Part shown: positions 34,107 through 42,501 of the stretch, piece after piece
How positions within the stretch are numbered: the stretch's first letter is position 1
Layout: every line of letters begins with the position of its first letter
Notes under the pieces: model-generated
The model's input: the letters and a program-made list of their open reading frames with translations, nothing else
What the model was told of the DNA's origin: nothing
Database searches by the model: none
Position numbers and translations under genes: made by a program
DNA from: CAZSDP01 sp964605665
Lineage (GTDB): Bacteria; Planctomycetota; UBA8108; UBA1146
Reading direction: 5' to 3'
Assembly (NCBI GenBank): GCA_964605665.1
Contig: CAZSDP010000002.1
Coordinates: 1-64,000, forward strand
Length of the DNA: 64,000 bases

Positions 34107-37100
34107 TCAACAGCTCAGGGTATCACCCGTAGGGTCGGCTCCCTCGTCAGGAAATGGCGGTTCGGGGGGGAGACCGTTCGTGAAGAGGTAGTTCAGCAGG
34201 TAGATCGCGTCGGAGAGATCGAGACTCCCGGTGTCATTCGCGTCAGCTGCGTCTTCGCACGGTGCCGGCGGTCCCTGAGTGAAGAGGTAGGACAAGAGAT
34301 AGATGGGGTCCGCGAGGTTGACCAGTCCGTCGTCCGTTGCATCTCCTCGAACGAACTGTGGTCCTTGCCCAGCCACGACGATGGAACATACACTCTGGGA
34401 GCTCTCTCCTTGCATCGTTCGGCCTGAAACACCATACGTTCTGGTCCCGTTACCGACTCCTTGGTCAACGTAGTTGAAACTGGAACCAGGAAGAACCGCG
34501 ACTTCGACACCTCCTCGCCGAATCACGACCTCATCATATGTGGTCGATGAAGTCCACGACAGGGTGACAACATTGGCGGAAGACTCGACACAAGATAGTT
34601 CGGTTGGATGCGCAACAGGGTCAGCGGCTTTTAGTGTGATCAGGAGCGGAATACTCCCCTGGCTTCCCATCACATGTAATTCAGCACCGTCTCTGGTCAT
34701 ACCGTAGATCGGTTTGACCTCGGCTTCTGTGAGTGGAATCACTGTGCCGGTCAGGGCGCCGCTCCGGCTCATTTCGACTGCTTGGGTGATTTCGGTTTCG
34801 AAGGCATCCGCCGTGGTCGCGGTGAAAACGTTCCGCTCGGGGTCCAAGGTCAGACCTAGGTTGAACACGAACTGTTGCAGGGGTGGCTTCGGGTGGTCAA
34901 AACTCTGGAGCAGCTGCCCGTTCAAGCCCATCTGCCAAAACCTATTGGTGTTGCGCTCCAAGAACCAGAACGTGTCACTTTCCGGGTCGTGGACCATCGC
35001 GCTCGGGTAGGTGAGCGCGATTCCGATCCCTGCTCCGGGAATGTCGATCGTCGTCGGCCCAGAGAGAATGTTGCCGGCCGTGTCCTGAGAGTAGAGCCGG
35101 AACACTTGCGGTTGATTGGGAGGTGCGGGCACTTCCCAGACGATCGTCCAAATTTCATCTCCAAACGCCGTGGGGCGAATTGCGACTGCAGCGACGAGCC
35201 AGGGGAGCGACTCTGCAGCAGGAATCGTACCGAGGAAATTCAGGCTCGAGTCGAAGCGGAACATGACATCGGAGAGAGACCCCGAATTGGAAGTCACCAC
35301 ATAGCTACCATCGCTCGTGCTCCGGGACATTTGGTAGGGACTGAAAGCAGGGCTCAAAAAATCATCTCTCAGTAACGCTCCGATGCCGACGCGCACCGTG
35401 CAGTCTTGCGAAGGAGCACTGATTCCGCCCGTGATGGGCGTGACCCGATAGCGGTGGACTCCGGGAATCACGGCGTTGTCGGTGAAAGAGCTCGCGTCGC
35501 CGGGCAAGGTTGCGATGACGACACCATCTCGCTCGAGAGTGATGGAGTCGTAGGGTCCATGATTGGTGAAGGTCAACTCTGCTCGATCGACCAAGTCCGG
35601 TTGCTCACACTTGAGGTAGTCGACAGCTGTGACCGATGGTGGGGAGCGATCGAGACGATAGAGCCTCGTGTCTCCGGCTCTCAATCCGATGGCAAAGGTC
35701 ACCGGGGCGCCGAGATAGTCGCTATTCACCAAGCCCACATAGCGAACCCGCTGAATGGCATTCATCCCAGCGAATGGAATGATGGAGCCGACTGGGACTC
35801 CAGTCGCCGCGTCCACGCGAACGGCCCGCGTCATGATGCGATCTCTCCAGGTTCCACCACCGAGATCGAGAAGGTCGAAACCGCCACCGACTTCAGGAAC
35901 CCCGCTGATTCCCAGGCAGTAGGTGTTGATGAAACTCGGGTCTGGAGTTGGCGCGAACAATTCGTCGGGATGGGTGAAGACCCCGAGTACGTCTCCTTGT
36001 CGAGAGAGCCGATAGACGAGAGACCGGGTCGACTCCGTCGCCCAAATTTCTCCATCCCCACCATTACCATTTGGGTCATAGGCGATCGCACCAAGGTAAG
36101 TGGGATCGTCGTCAGGCACGTCGATGTTGAGAAGCACCGGTGGGCCGACCGGTACTCCGGTCAGGTCGATCTCCTGCAGTTGATTGTCGAAGGCGTTGAC
36201 CACCAAAAGGGTGTCGGTTTCCGGTCGGTAGGCGATTGCCGCCGGATCATCGTCGGGACCGGTGAATGGGATCGGAATCTCTCCGTCGAGAAAGAGCTCT
36301 TTGGTGTAGCGTCGGATGAAGCCGGAGTTCGTCGTGATGTAGAGAAGCCCTCCTCCGACAGTGATATCGAGACCAAATTGCACCGAGTCGAGAATCACGA
36401 CATCTTCGACTTGGCCCGACCCAATCACTCCGGAACAGATTTCGGGGTCTGTTTCCAATGCCGCGACAAATCCTCGAATCGTATATTCGTAAACTCCATC
36501 GGGGAGAGAGGAGTCGATATAGCTATTTGCGTTTCCTGGTAGCGAGGCGATCAGGTCGCCGTTGCGCTCGAGAATCTGCGCGTCATATCCGGGCCCGGGA
36601 AGCCAAGAGAGCGCAACGGTGTTACCTCCGTCGCTGCACTCGAAGTCATTGATTTGTGCGATGGGAGGAAGACTACCATCGATGATAAAGATCGACTGAA
36701 GTGATTCCGCAGTCCCGATCACCGCTTCGATCGGATCACCGGTGACTGGATCAGTGACGACCGCGCGGGTGATTCCTCCAACTCCACCGGTGCCGGCGCC
36801 GGTCGAGATGAGTGGGATTTCAAAACCGGTGGGCGATCCATCTGGCTCGAGTCGCAAGATCACCGGAGCTCCCTGATCAGTTCCGATCAAGTCGATGCCG
36901 ACCAAGACTCCTTGAGCATCTTTGATCAGCTCGATGCCACCGGTGTCGACTCCTGTACCCCCCCCTGGAAACCCGTCGGGATCTTGGGGATGATCGAAGC
37001 TTCGGATCACGAATCCGAAGAGGTCGATTTCGTAGATTTGCGCACCGACCGTCTCGACCACGTAGACCGATCCGATGCCGCTTCCTCCTAGAGGATCGAC

Positions 37101-37592
37101 GGTGATTCCCCGAACGACCGGGCCTCCCGGGTTCACCACTCCGCTGATCGGCAAAAGTAGGTCGATTCCACCATTGACTGGTTGTCCCGTCTTGTCGATT
37201 TCCAACAGACGGCCGCTGGCAGACTCGACGACGAGGAGAGTGTCATTGAGGGGATACCAGGCGATTCCAGTCGGCCGTTGAGAAACGAGGAATGGACTGG
37301 GGATCGAGCCGAGAGGAGAGAGGTCTTGATCGAAGTGATGGATCACGCCATCGAGTAAGGAGGGGATCCAGTAGGTCCCGTCGCTGCCATCTCGAGTGAT
37401 GCCTTGTGGTGCGGATGAGGGGTAGGAGAGAAGCTCGATCAGATCACCACTTGCCGCAGCGGCCGTTCCGCAGTCGAGACCGAAGTTGGATCGGAGAAAG
37501 GTGGATCCACCGAAGGTGAACAGAGTGGCGAGAATGACTGAGAGGGCTCGAATAGCGACGAATCGGGTCGTTTCGGGATATCTCCGCAGCAT
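34107..37592 (-). CDS. Large secreted protein: beta-propeller-like repeats, three FnIII-like modules, dockerin-like tail
   Basis: 1161 residues. An N-terminal signal peptide (cleavage around 47, GTAAAA). Long segments resemble NHL/SMP-30-like propeller blades (GITRDGSDGTYWIPSLLDG, PETDTLLVVNAFDNQLQEID, HDPESDTFWFLERNTNRF). Three ~85-residue FnIII-like modules interrupt them, each starting C-x5-9-V-x-L-S-W or similar and holding a Y-D-x-I-x-L-R-x-G-x-x-I-A-x-L-P-G core. The end (about 1080-1161) is the paired dockerin-like element (FVRGDATDDGLVNLADPIYL, then DAADANDTGSLDLSDAI) finishing GADPTGDTLSC. Probably an extracellular, surface-attached protein; no enzyme site is visible. Confidence 0.82.
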   Translation of the reverse strand: MLRRYPETTRFVAIRALSVILATLFTFGGSTFLRSNFGLDCGTAAAASGDLIELLSYPSSAPQGITRDGSDGTYWIPSLLDGVIHHFDQDLSPLGSIPSPFLVSQRPTGIAWYPLNDTLLVVESASGRLLEIDKTGQPVNGGIDLLLPISGVVNPGGPVVRGITVDPLGGSGIGSVYVVETVGAQIYEIDLFGFVIRSFDHPQDPDGFPGGGTGVDTGGIELIKDAQGVLVGIDLIGTDQGAPVILRLEPDGSPTGFEIPLISTGAGTGGVGGITRAVVTDPVTGDPIEAVIGTAESLQSIFIIDGSLPPIAQINDFECSDGGNTVALSWLPGPGYDAQILERNGDLIASLPGNANSYIDSSLPDGVYEYTIRGFVAALETDPEICSGVIGSGQVEDVVILDSVQFGLDITVGGGLLYITTNSGFIRRYTKELFLDGEIPIPFTGPDDDPAAIAYRPETDTLLVVNAFDNQLQEIDLTGVPVGPPVLLNIDVPDDDPTYLGAIAYDPNGNGGDGEIWATESTRSLVYRLSRQGDVLGVFTHPDELFAPTPDPSFINTYCLGISGVPEVGGGFDLLDLGGGTWRDRIMTRAVRVDAATGVPVGSIIPFAGMNAIQRVRYVGLVNSDYLGAPVTFAIGLRAGDTRLYRLDRSPPSVTAVDYLKCEQPDLVDRAELTFTNHGPYDSITLERDGVVIATLPGDASSFTDNAVIPGVHRYRVTPITGGISAPSQDCTVRVGIGALLRDDFLSPAFSPYQMSRSTSDGSYVVTSNSGSLSDVMFRFDSSLNFLGTIPAAESLPWLVAAVAIRPTAFGDEIWTIVWEVPAPPNQPQVFRLYSQDTAGNILSGPTTIDIPGAGIGIALTYPSAMVHDPESDTFWFLERNTNRFWQMGLNGQLLQSFDHPKPPLQQFVFNLGLTLDPERNVFTATTADAFETEITQAVEMSRSGALTGTVIPLTEAEVKPIYGMTRDGAELHVMGSQGSIPLLITLKAADPVAHPTELSCVESSANVVTLSWTSSTTYDEVVIRRGGVEVAVLPGSSFNYVDQGVGNGTRTYGVSGRTMQGESSQSVCSIVVAGQGPQFVRGDATDDGLVNLADPIYLLSYLFTQGPPAPCEDAADANDTGSLDLSDAIYLLNYLFTNGLPPEPPFPDEGADPTGDTLSC

Positions 37593-38207
37593 GGAGGCGG
37601 CCTTCCAGGATGTGAGGGCAGCGGGTGGTTTGGAAATTGACGGATGCGGACCTCGGGGGTTCTCCTCGCTGAAGCCGAACTAAGTCGGTATCCTGCAGAG
37701 CGTCGGGAGTCGTGACTTCCCGACCCTGGCACCAGTTCGATCTCTCACGCCGAATTCTGAGTTGCCGACGAGCGCACGGCCGAGAGACTACGGCCGAGAG
37801 ACTACGGCCGAGAGACTACGGCCGAGANNNNNNNNNNNNNNNNNNNNNNNNNNNNNNNNNNNNNNNNNNNNNNNNNNNNNNNNNNNNNNNNNNNNNNNNN
37901 NNNNNNNNNNNNNNNNNNNNNNNNNNNTGATCGAGATCCAGTGATCGAGATCCAGTGATCGAGGCATTTCGAAGCGACTGAATCGCATCTGTTTGGACGT
38001 ATCGTATCAGCGGTTGGGCCAGGGAGCGAGTAGCGGGGTTGAAAGCAGTTCTGAGAAGGGCTTCGCCGCTCAGGAACTGAGGAGTCGTCATCGGCGGTTG
38101 CCGCAGACAACTTCCAGTTCGTCGACATTCGAGCGTGGTTACGGGGAGTGGACCTGCTCGGAGAGTATATTTGTAAATACGAGACTTTTCTCACGGAGGA
38201 AATACCA
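37593..38207. other. Divergent intergenic region containing 14-bp tandem repeats and an assembly gap
   Basis: The region between two divergent genes holds 3.7 copies of ACGGCCGAGAGACT (37776-37827), a 100-N gap (37828-37927), and 2.6 copies of a different 14-bp unit, TGATCGAGATCCAG (37928-37964). A 12-bp palindrome TATTTGTAAATA lies at 38168-38179, 28 nt before the vWA gene, in the only AT-rich patch, and may be part of its promoter. The repeats have period 14 and are non-coding. Confidence 0.75.
37776..37964. repeat. 14-bp tandem repeats either side of an assembly gap
   Basis: Left array ACGGCCGAGAGACT at 37776, 37790, 37804 and 37818 (partial); right array TGATCGAGATCCAG at 37928, 37942 and 37956 (partial). 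The two units differ but share the same period and a GAGA core, so the missing stretch may join two arrays of equal period. Confidence 0.85.
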
Positions 38208-40886
38208 ATGCGGACCCGCCTTTCTCCCGTTGACTTCGAGAATCCTGCGACCATCTCGGAGTCGTCGGGGATGGAGAGTTGCCGTCGAGGGCTTGGGGGA
38301 ATTCACCCTTGGGCGTGGACCGTGCTTCTTCTGATCAGTCTCATCTCTATCGAGTTGCCGGTGCTCCAGGGAAATCCCTTAGTGCCAGATCAGGTCGATG
38401 GATCTTGTGATGAGAGCCTCGATACGACAACAGAGGACAACTTCTTCGCCGGACGTAACTCGATTGAAGAAGAGGATGAGGACGAGAGCGAGGAGGCAGA
38501 AGAGGAGATCGATTGGGATTCTCCCTCATATCAAGCCCTCTCGGGGGCGATCGACAACTTCAACTCAATTCCAAATCCTGCTCTGGATGATCCTCGTCCA
38601 GGAAAGCAGCGAAACCGTCAGCGCAACGATTCAGTCGAGAAAGTCTTCGAGTGTGAAGAGCAGTTTTCTCAACTGATCTCCGACTTCCCTGACTCTCCGG
38701 CAGCTCAAGAAGCTCACTACTGGTTAGGGGAGTGCCAACGATTGCTCGGGTCTCCCGAACTTGCTATCGAGGAGTATGGCATCGCCCTTCCCACCGACGG
38801 AGGAGGTCGGCAAGGAGCAGCTATTCGATTGAAGTGGGCGAGATGTCTGATTGAGATGGGGGCCTTCACCCAGGCGCTGACCAAGCTCGATGAGATCACT
38901 CAGAAGTATTCCGACTCTCTCGAGATTGCGATGGCCAGTTACCTGCGCGGGATAGCACTTCGCGAACTCGAGGACTATTCCGCGGCTGCAGAGGCATGGG
39001 ATCAATTGATCTCGGAGTCTAGGATCGATGAAGCAGCGAAGTTGGCGAAGCTGAATCGAGATTCTCTCTGCCCCGTGCGCCAACGATTGAGTCTCTGGAT
39101 TCCAGAGTTCGAGTCGGCAAAGAAGGAGTATGAGCGGGCGCCAAAGGCATCGAAGAGAAGCGCTCTAAACGACGTGCAGAAAGCGCTCAATCTCATCGGA
39201 ACGGCACGAGGACCGGAGACCGCGCACTATCTCCTCGGCCTGATGAAGTCGGAAGAACCGGCGATTCAGGCATTGGTTGTTCCTCCTTTGATCAAGGCCG
39301 GGGGGGCGAGAGCAGCTGAGCAACTTGCGAAACAGGTAAAGAGGCTCGACGACCCGACACTTCAAGCCTACTACTCGAGTCTTCGGAAGCAGCATCTCGA
39401 GCGAATCAAGGTGACCCAATTCAACAATGATCTATCGAGCCGCACGATGGCGACGGCGCTATCGGTGATCGATCTGTTCGGGCGTGATGGCTCACCCGCG
39501 GCCGTTCGAGTTTTGACGAAAAAGATCCCTGCGGAAGATTCGCGTGACGATCTGAGTGGGGATGCACTGCGGAGAACCGATCGGATCGGCCGGCAGCTTC
39601 GACGGTTACGAGATCCGAAGTCGGTATTACTTCTCACGAAGATGTTGAGCTCGACCAAGGCACCCTCGCTTAGCCGCGCCCTTTGCGCGGAGGCTCTCGG
39701 CTACACTCGATCGAATGCCGGAATCGAGCCGCTGCGCAATGCTCTCTTCGACCGAAACAGCCAGGTTGCCTCCGCCGCTGCGCGTTCTCTGGGGCGGTTG
39801 AAGGCGACCGAGTCGATTGAAGACCTTCGGAGGTTGTTGATCGATCGTCGGGCCGATTTACCATTCTTGAAAGATGCCGTCAGAGCCTTGACCGCGATGG
39901 ATCCCACGTCCGCAGAGCACCAGTTGATCGCGATCTCCGATGCTAATGACGTCTCTTTACGGGTTGTGGTCATCCGCGCTCTCGCAAAGATTGGGGCCGG
40001 TGCGAGCCTCGATCGCGTCATTGAAGCGTTGCAAGATCCCGCCTGGCAAGTGCGCTCCGCTGCCATTCACTCCACCGAAGGGGTTCGAAAGGCTGCCTAC
40101 GTCGAAGGATTGGTCTCATTGCTCGAGCGCGAGGATGGAGCGATGCGTCCCCTGATCATCGGTAGGTTGATTTCGCTCTTGGGGGTGGACAAGGGTCCGA
40201 ATCCAAAGATGTGGCGTGAGCAGTGGGAGTTTGCCAAGAGAGATTGGGACGAGGACAAGGTCGTCGCTGGGGGAGATGGCGATGACAAGAAGGGCTCGAC
40301 GTTCGTTTGGAAGGCGGATCCGGATGCCGCTCAATCACCGAGCTACTTCGGCGTCGAGATCATCAGCAAGAAGTTAGTGTTCATCATCGACATCTCTGGG
40401 AGTATGGCTGCAGAAGTCACCGTTCCCAACGATGATGGTGGGAAGACGACGATGCGCCGTATCGATCTCGCTAAGCGAGAGTTGATTCGGGCAGTCGATC
40501 TGCTCGAGCCGAGAACCCGCTTCAACATCATCAAGTTTAGTAATACTCCCAGCACTTGGTCGAAGAAATTGCAGTTGATCTCTAAGAAGTCTGCCAAGAG
40601 CGCTCGTCGGTACGCGGAGGGACTCGCACCGAACGGTTCGACGAATATCTTCGATAGCTTGGAGATGGTGCTGGAAGCGGGTGAAGTCGACACGATTTAC
40701 CTGCTCACCGATGGTGCGCCTTCCGCTGGCCGAATTACCACTCCGGCGGGAATTCTCTCGGAGATCAAGAAGATGAATGCCGAGTACCAGGTGACGATTC
40801 ACACCATCGCCATGGCTTACGAATCGAACTTCTTGCGAGATCTTGCCGAGCAGAATCATGGCCAGTATGTGGTCGCGGGGCAGTAG
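38208..40886 (+). CDS. Exported TPR/HEAT/von Willebrand factor A protein
   Basis: 892 residues. A hydrophobic helix at 36-54 (WAWTVLLLISLISIELPVL) after a long basic N-terminus acts as signal anchor. Next come an acidic stretch (80-105), TPR-like helices (135-290: HYWLGECQRLLGSPELAIEEY, SYLRGIALRELEDYSAAAEA in part) and HEAT repeats (330-660: ALCAEALGYTRSNAGIEPL in part). The vWA domain at about 720-892 has a full MIDAS: DISGS (728-732), a Thr in NGSTN near 812 and TDGAP near 835. It probably binds metal-dependent partners at the envelope. ATG 38208 is chosen for GGAGG 8 nt upstream; an ATG 60 nt earlier lacks one. Confidence 0.84.
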   Translation: MRTRLSPVDFENPATISESSGMESCRRGLGGIHPWAWTVLLLISLISIELPVLQGNPLVPDQVDGSCDESLDTTTEDNFFAGRNSIEEEDEDESEEAEEEIDWDSPSYQALSGAIDNFNSIPNPALDDPRPGKQRNRQRNDSVEKVFECEEQFSQLISDFPDSPAAQEAHYWLGECQRLLGSPELAIEEYGIALPTDGGGRQGAAIRLKWARCLIEMGAFTQALTKLDEITQKYSDSLEIAMASYLRGIALRELEDYSAAAEAWDQLISESRIDEAAKLAKLNRDSLCPVRQRLSLWIPEFESAKKEYERAPKASKRSALNDVQKALNLIGTARGPETAHYLLGLMKSEEPAIQALVVPPLIKAGGARAAEQLAKQVKRLDDPTLQAYYSSLRKQHLERIKVTQFNNDLSSRTMATALSVIDLFGRDGSPAAVRVLTKKIPAEDSRDDLSGDALRRTDRIGRQLRRLRDPKSVLLLTKMLSSTKAPSLSRALCAEALGYTRSNAGIEPLRNALFDRNSQVASAAARSLGRLKATESIEDLRRLLIDRRADLPFLKDAVRALTAMDPTSAEHQLIAISDANDVSLRVVVIRALAKIGAGASLDRVIEALQDPAWQVRSAAIHSTEGVRKAAYVEGLVSLLEREDGAMRPLIIGRLISLLGVDKGPNPKMWREQWEFAKRDWDEDKVVAGGDGDDKKGSTFVWKADPDAAQSPSYFGVEIISKKLVFIIDISGSMAAEVTVPNDDGGKTTMRRIDLAKRELIRAVDLLEPRTRFNIIKFSNTPSTWSKKLQLISKKSAKSARRYAEGLAPNGSTNIFDSLEMVLEAGEVDTIYLLTDGAPSAGRITTPAGILSEIKKMNAEYQVTIHTIAMAYESNFLRDLAEQNHGQYVVAGQ

Positions 40887-41272
40887 GGCGGACGATTCAG
40901 AAGCTCTGTAGCGCAGATGATCAGATTCTCTGGAGGTCGCCCCTTCTCAGGAGCTCACCCCTTCTCAGGAGCTCACTACGGATCTCTCAAGTCAGCGGAT
41001 CTCTCAATTCAGCAAATCGGAGGTTCTCGGCACTCTCAGCAGTATTTGGCGAGGAGCCGAGATTGGGGATAGGGGGCACTTCCGCCGCTGAGGGGCGTTT
41101 GAGAGCCGCTTTCCCTCTCCTGCCTCGGCCTTCGGTGTTTTGCTCAAGAAATCTCAGCCAAAACCCGATCTATCGATAGGAGCTAAATCTGACTGAGGCC
41201 CCTGAGACAACGGGGAGCGGTCAGTTGCGTTGCTGACTGAAATTGTCTGGATCCAGAGGAAGCCGATCTTCA
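40887..41272. other. Intergenic region with two short tandem duplications
   Basis: 386 nt without a gene. An exact 18-bp duplication (CCCCTTCTCAGGAGCTCA at 40940-40957 and 40958-40975) is followed by a 17-bp near-duplication (CGGATCTCTCAAGTCAG at 40979-40995, one with ATT at 40996-41012). No terminator or promoter stands out. Confidence 0.75.
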
Positions 41273-42478
41273 ATGCTCTTCACCGAAATCCCCCGCCGAC
41301 TGGATCTGAGTCTTCTGCTGCTGATCCCGATTGCTCAATCGGGAAGTACAGGAGAGGCGATCCGCGAGATCTTCGATTTCAATAGCTCCGATCCAGATAT
41401 GACGCAGCGGTTTCTTCTCGCGACGTTTGTGGTCATCACGCTCTCCTTGCTCTTCTGGTTCCTCAACTCGACCAGCTCGGTTTGGTCTCGTTGGTTACCA
41501 GGGGCTCGTCGTCGACAAGAGTGGGATCAGGCTCTTAGGTCGCGAGGGCTCGCGCCAGACGAACGGTCATTCGTCACAGGCCTTGCGCGGCAGATCGGCA
41601 TCGAAGACATCCACGAATTGATCCGTTCTCGCGTGTCCTTCGAAAACGCTGTCACCGCTTCGAAACGATGGGTGGAGGCTGAGGGCCGGCGAATTCAGGA
41701 ACTCCATCGGGTGCGTCGTCGACTCAGTTGGGAGTCCGCAAGTGGTTCACGCTCCCAAGAGGTTCGAGAACTTCTCGAGCACAATCTCGAAGTGGAGATC
41801 TTCGGGACCGCGGACGACGCTGGTTTCTGCGTTCGTGCGACATTGGTCCATCACGATGCAGACGCCTTGGTCTTCCGTCTGGAAGATCTGGAACAAGCTC
41901 CTTGGCAACAAGGAGCGCGAGTCAGAGTCTACTTCTGGCGACAGAATGACGCCGGTTACCTATTCGATACGACAATTCTCGAACTCCGGAGCCTCGGAGA
42001 GATGTTCCTCTTCGTCAAGCCTCCGACCCAACTCGAGCGACACCAGCGTCGGTTACATGTTCGAGTGCCGATGAGTGACCCCGTGAATTTCTTACGCGTC
42101 TCCAGTGGAGAAGCGAGTGATTGGTTCCGAGGGGAAGCAGGGAATGAGCCTGGCCCATTACGTGGGGGCATCATCGAAGATTTGAGCGCAGGTGGATTCC
42201 AGATCAGGGTGTCCACGGCGTTGCAAGTCGGAGACTTCCTCAGCTTCGACGACTTCCCGGTTGTCGAGGGAAGTGAGATCCTCGCCCGATTGGTCTCAGA
42301 GCGTTTTGATGACGCGACTGGGAGTTATCACTATGGGGCGCAATTCCTCGGGATGTCTGCGGTCATGCGCGATCGCATCTCACAGCATGTCTTCCGATTG
42401 CAACGAGAGAACATTCGAGGTCGAGATCGCGGATCGAACCCATCCCTCGCATCCCCTCCACCACACAGCAACGATTGA
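41273..42478 (+). CDS. Membrane-anchored YcgR/PilZ c-di-GMP receptor
   Basis: 401 residues. One transmembrane helix at 47-65, a helical region (80-170), a YcgR-N-like beta domain (about 170-255: VRVYFWRQNDAGYLFDTTIL), then PilZ (257-380). The c-di-GMP signature is present: R260-x3-R264 (RRLHVR) and D303-x-S-x-x-G308 (EDLSAGGF). This is the arrangement of flagellar-brake-type receptors, but no motility gene is in the window. ATG 41273 is chosen because the ORF's upstream 30 nt have no better start; AGAGGAAG lies about 11 nt before. Convergent with the carboxypeptidase-regulatory repeat gene. Confidence 0.86.
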   Translation: MLFTEIPRRLDLSLLLLIPIAQSGSTGEAIREIFDFNSSDPDMTQRFLLATFVVITLSLLFWFLNSTSSVWSRWLPGARRRQEWDQALRSRGLAPDERSFVTGLARQIGIEDIHELIRSRVSFENAVTASKRWVEAEGRRIQELHRVRRRLSWESASGSRSQEVRELLEHNLEVEIFGTADDAGFCVRATLVHHDADALVFRLEDLEQAPWQQGARVRVYFWRQNDAGYLFDTTILELRSLGEMFLFVKPPTQLERHQRRLHVRVPMSDPVNFLRVSSGEASDWFRGEAGNEPGPLRGGIIEDLSAGGFQIRVSTALQVGDFLSFDDFPVVEGSEILARLVSERFDDATGSYHYGAQFLGMSAVMRDRISQHVFRLQRENIRGRDRGSNPSLASPPPHSND

Positions 42479-42501
42479 ATCGCTCCATTTCGCGGCGCGT
42501 C

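Noticed and set aside
35406..36542. Long plus-strand ORF (378 codons)
   Set aside because: It lies fully inside the minus-strand 1161-residue secreted protein and its translation is low-complexity and Arg/Asp/Val-rich with no domain; a shadow.
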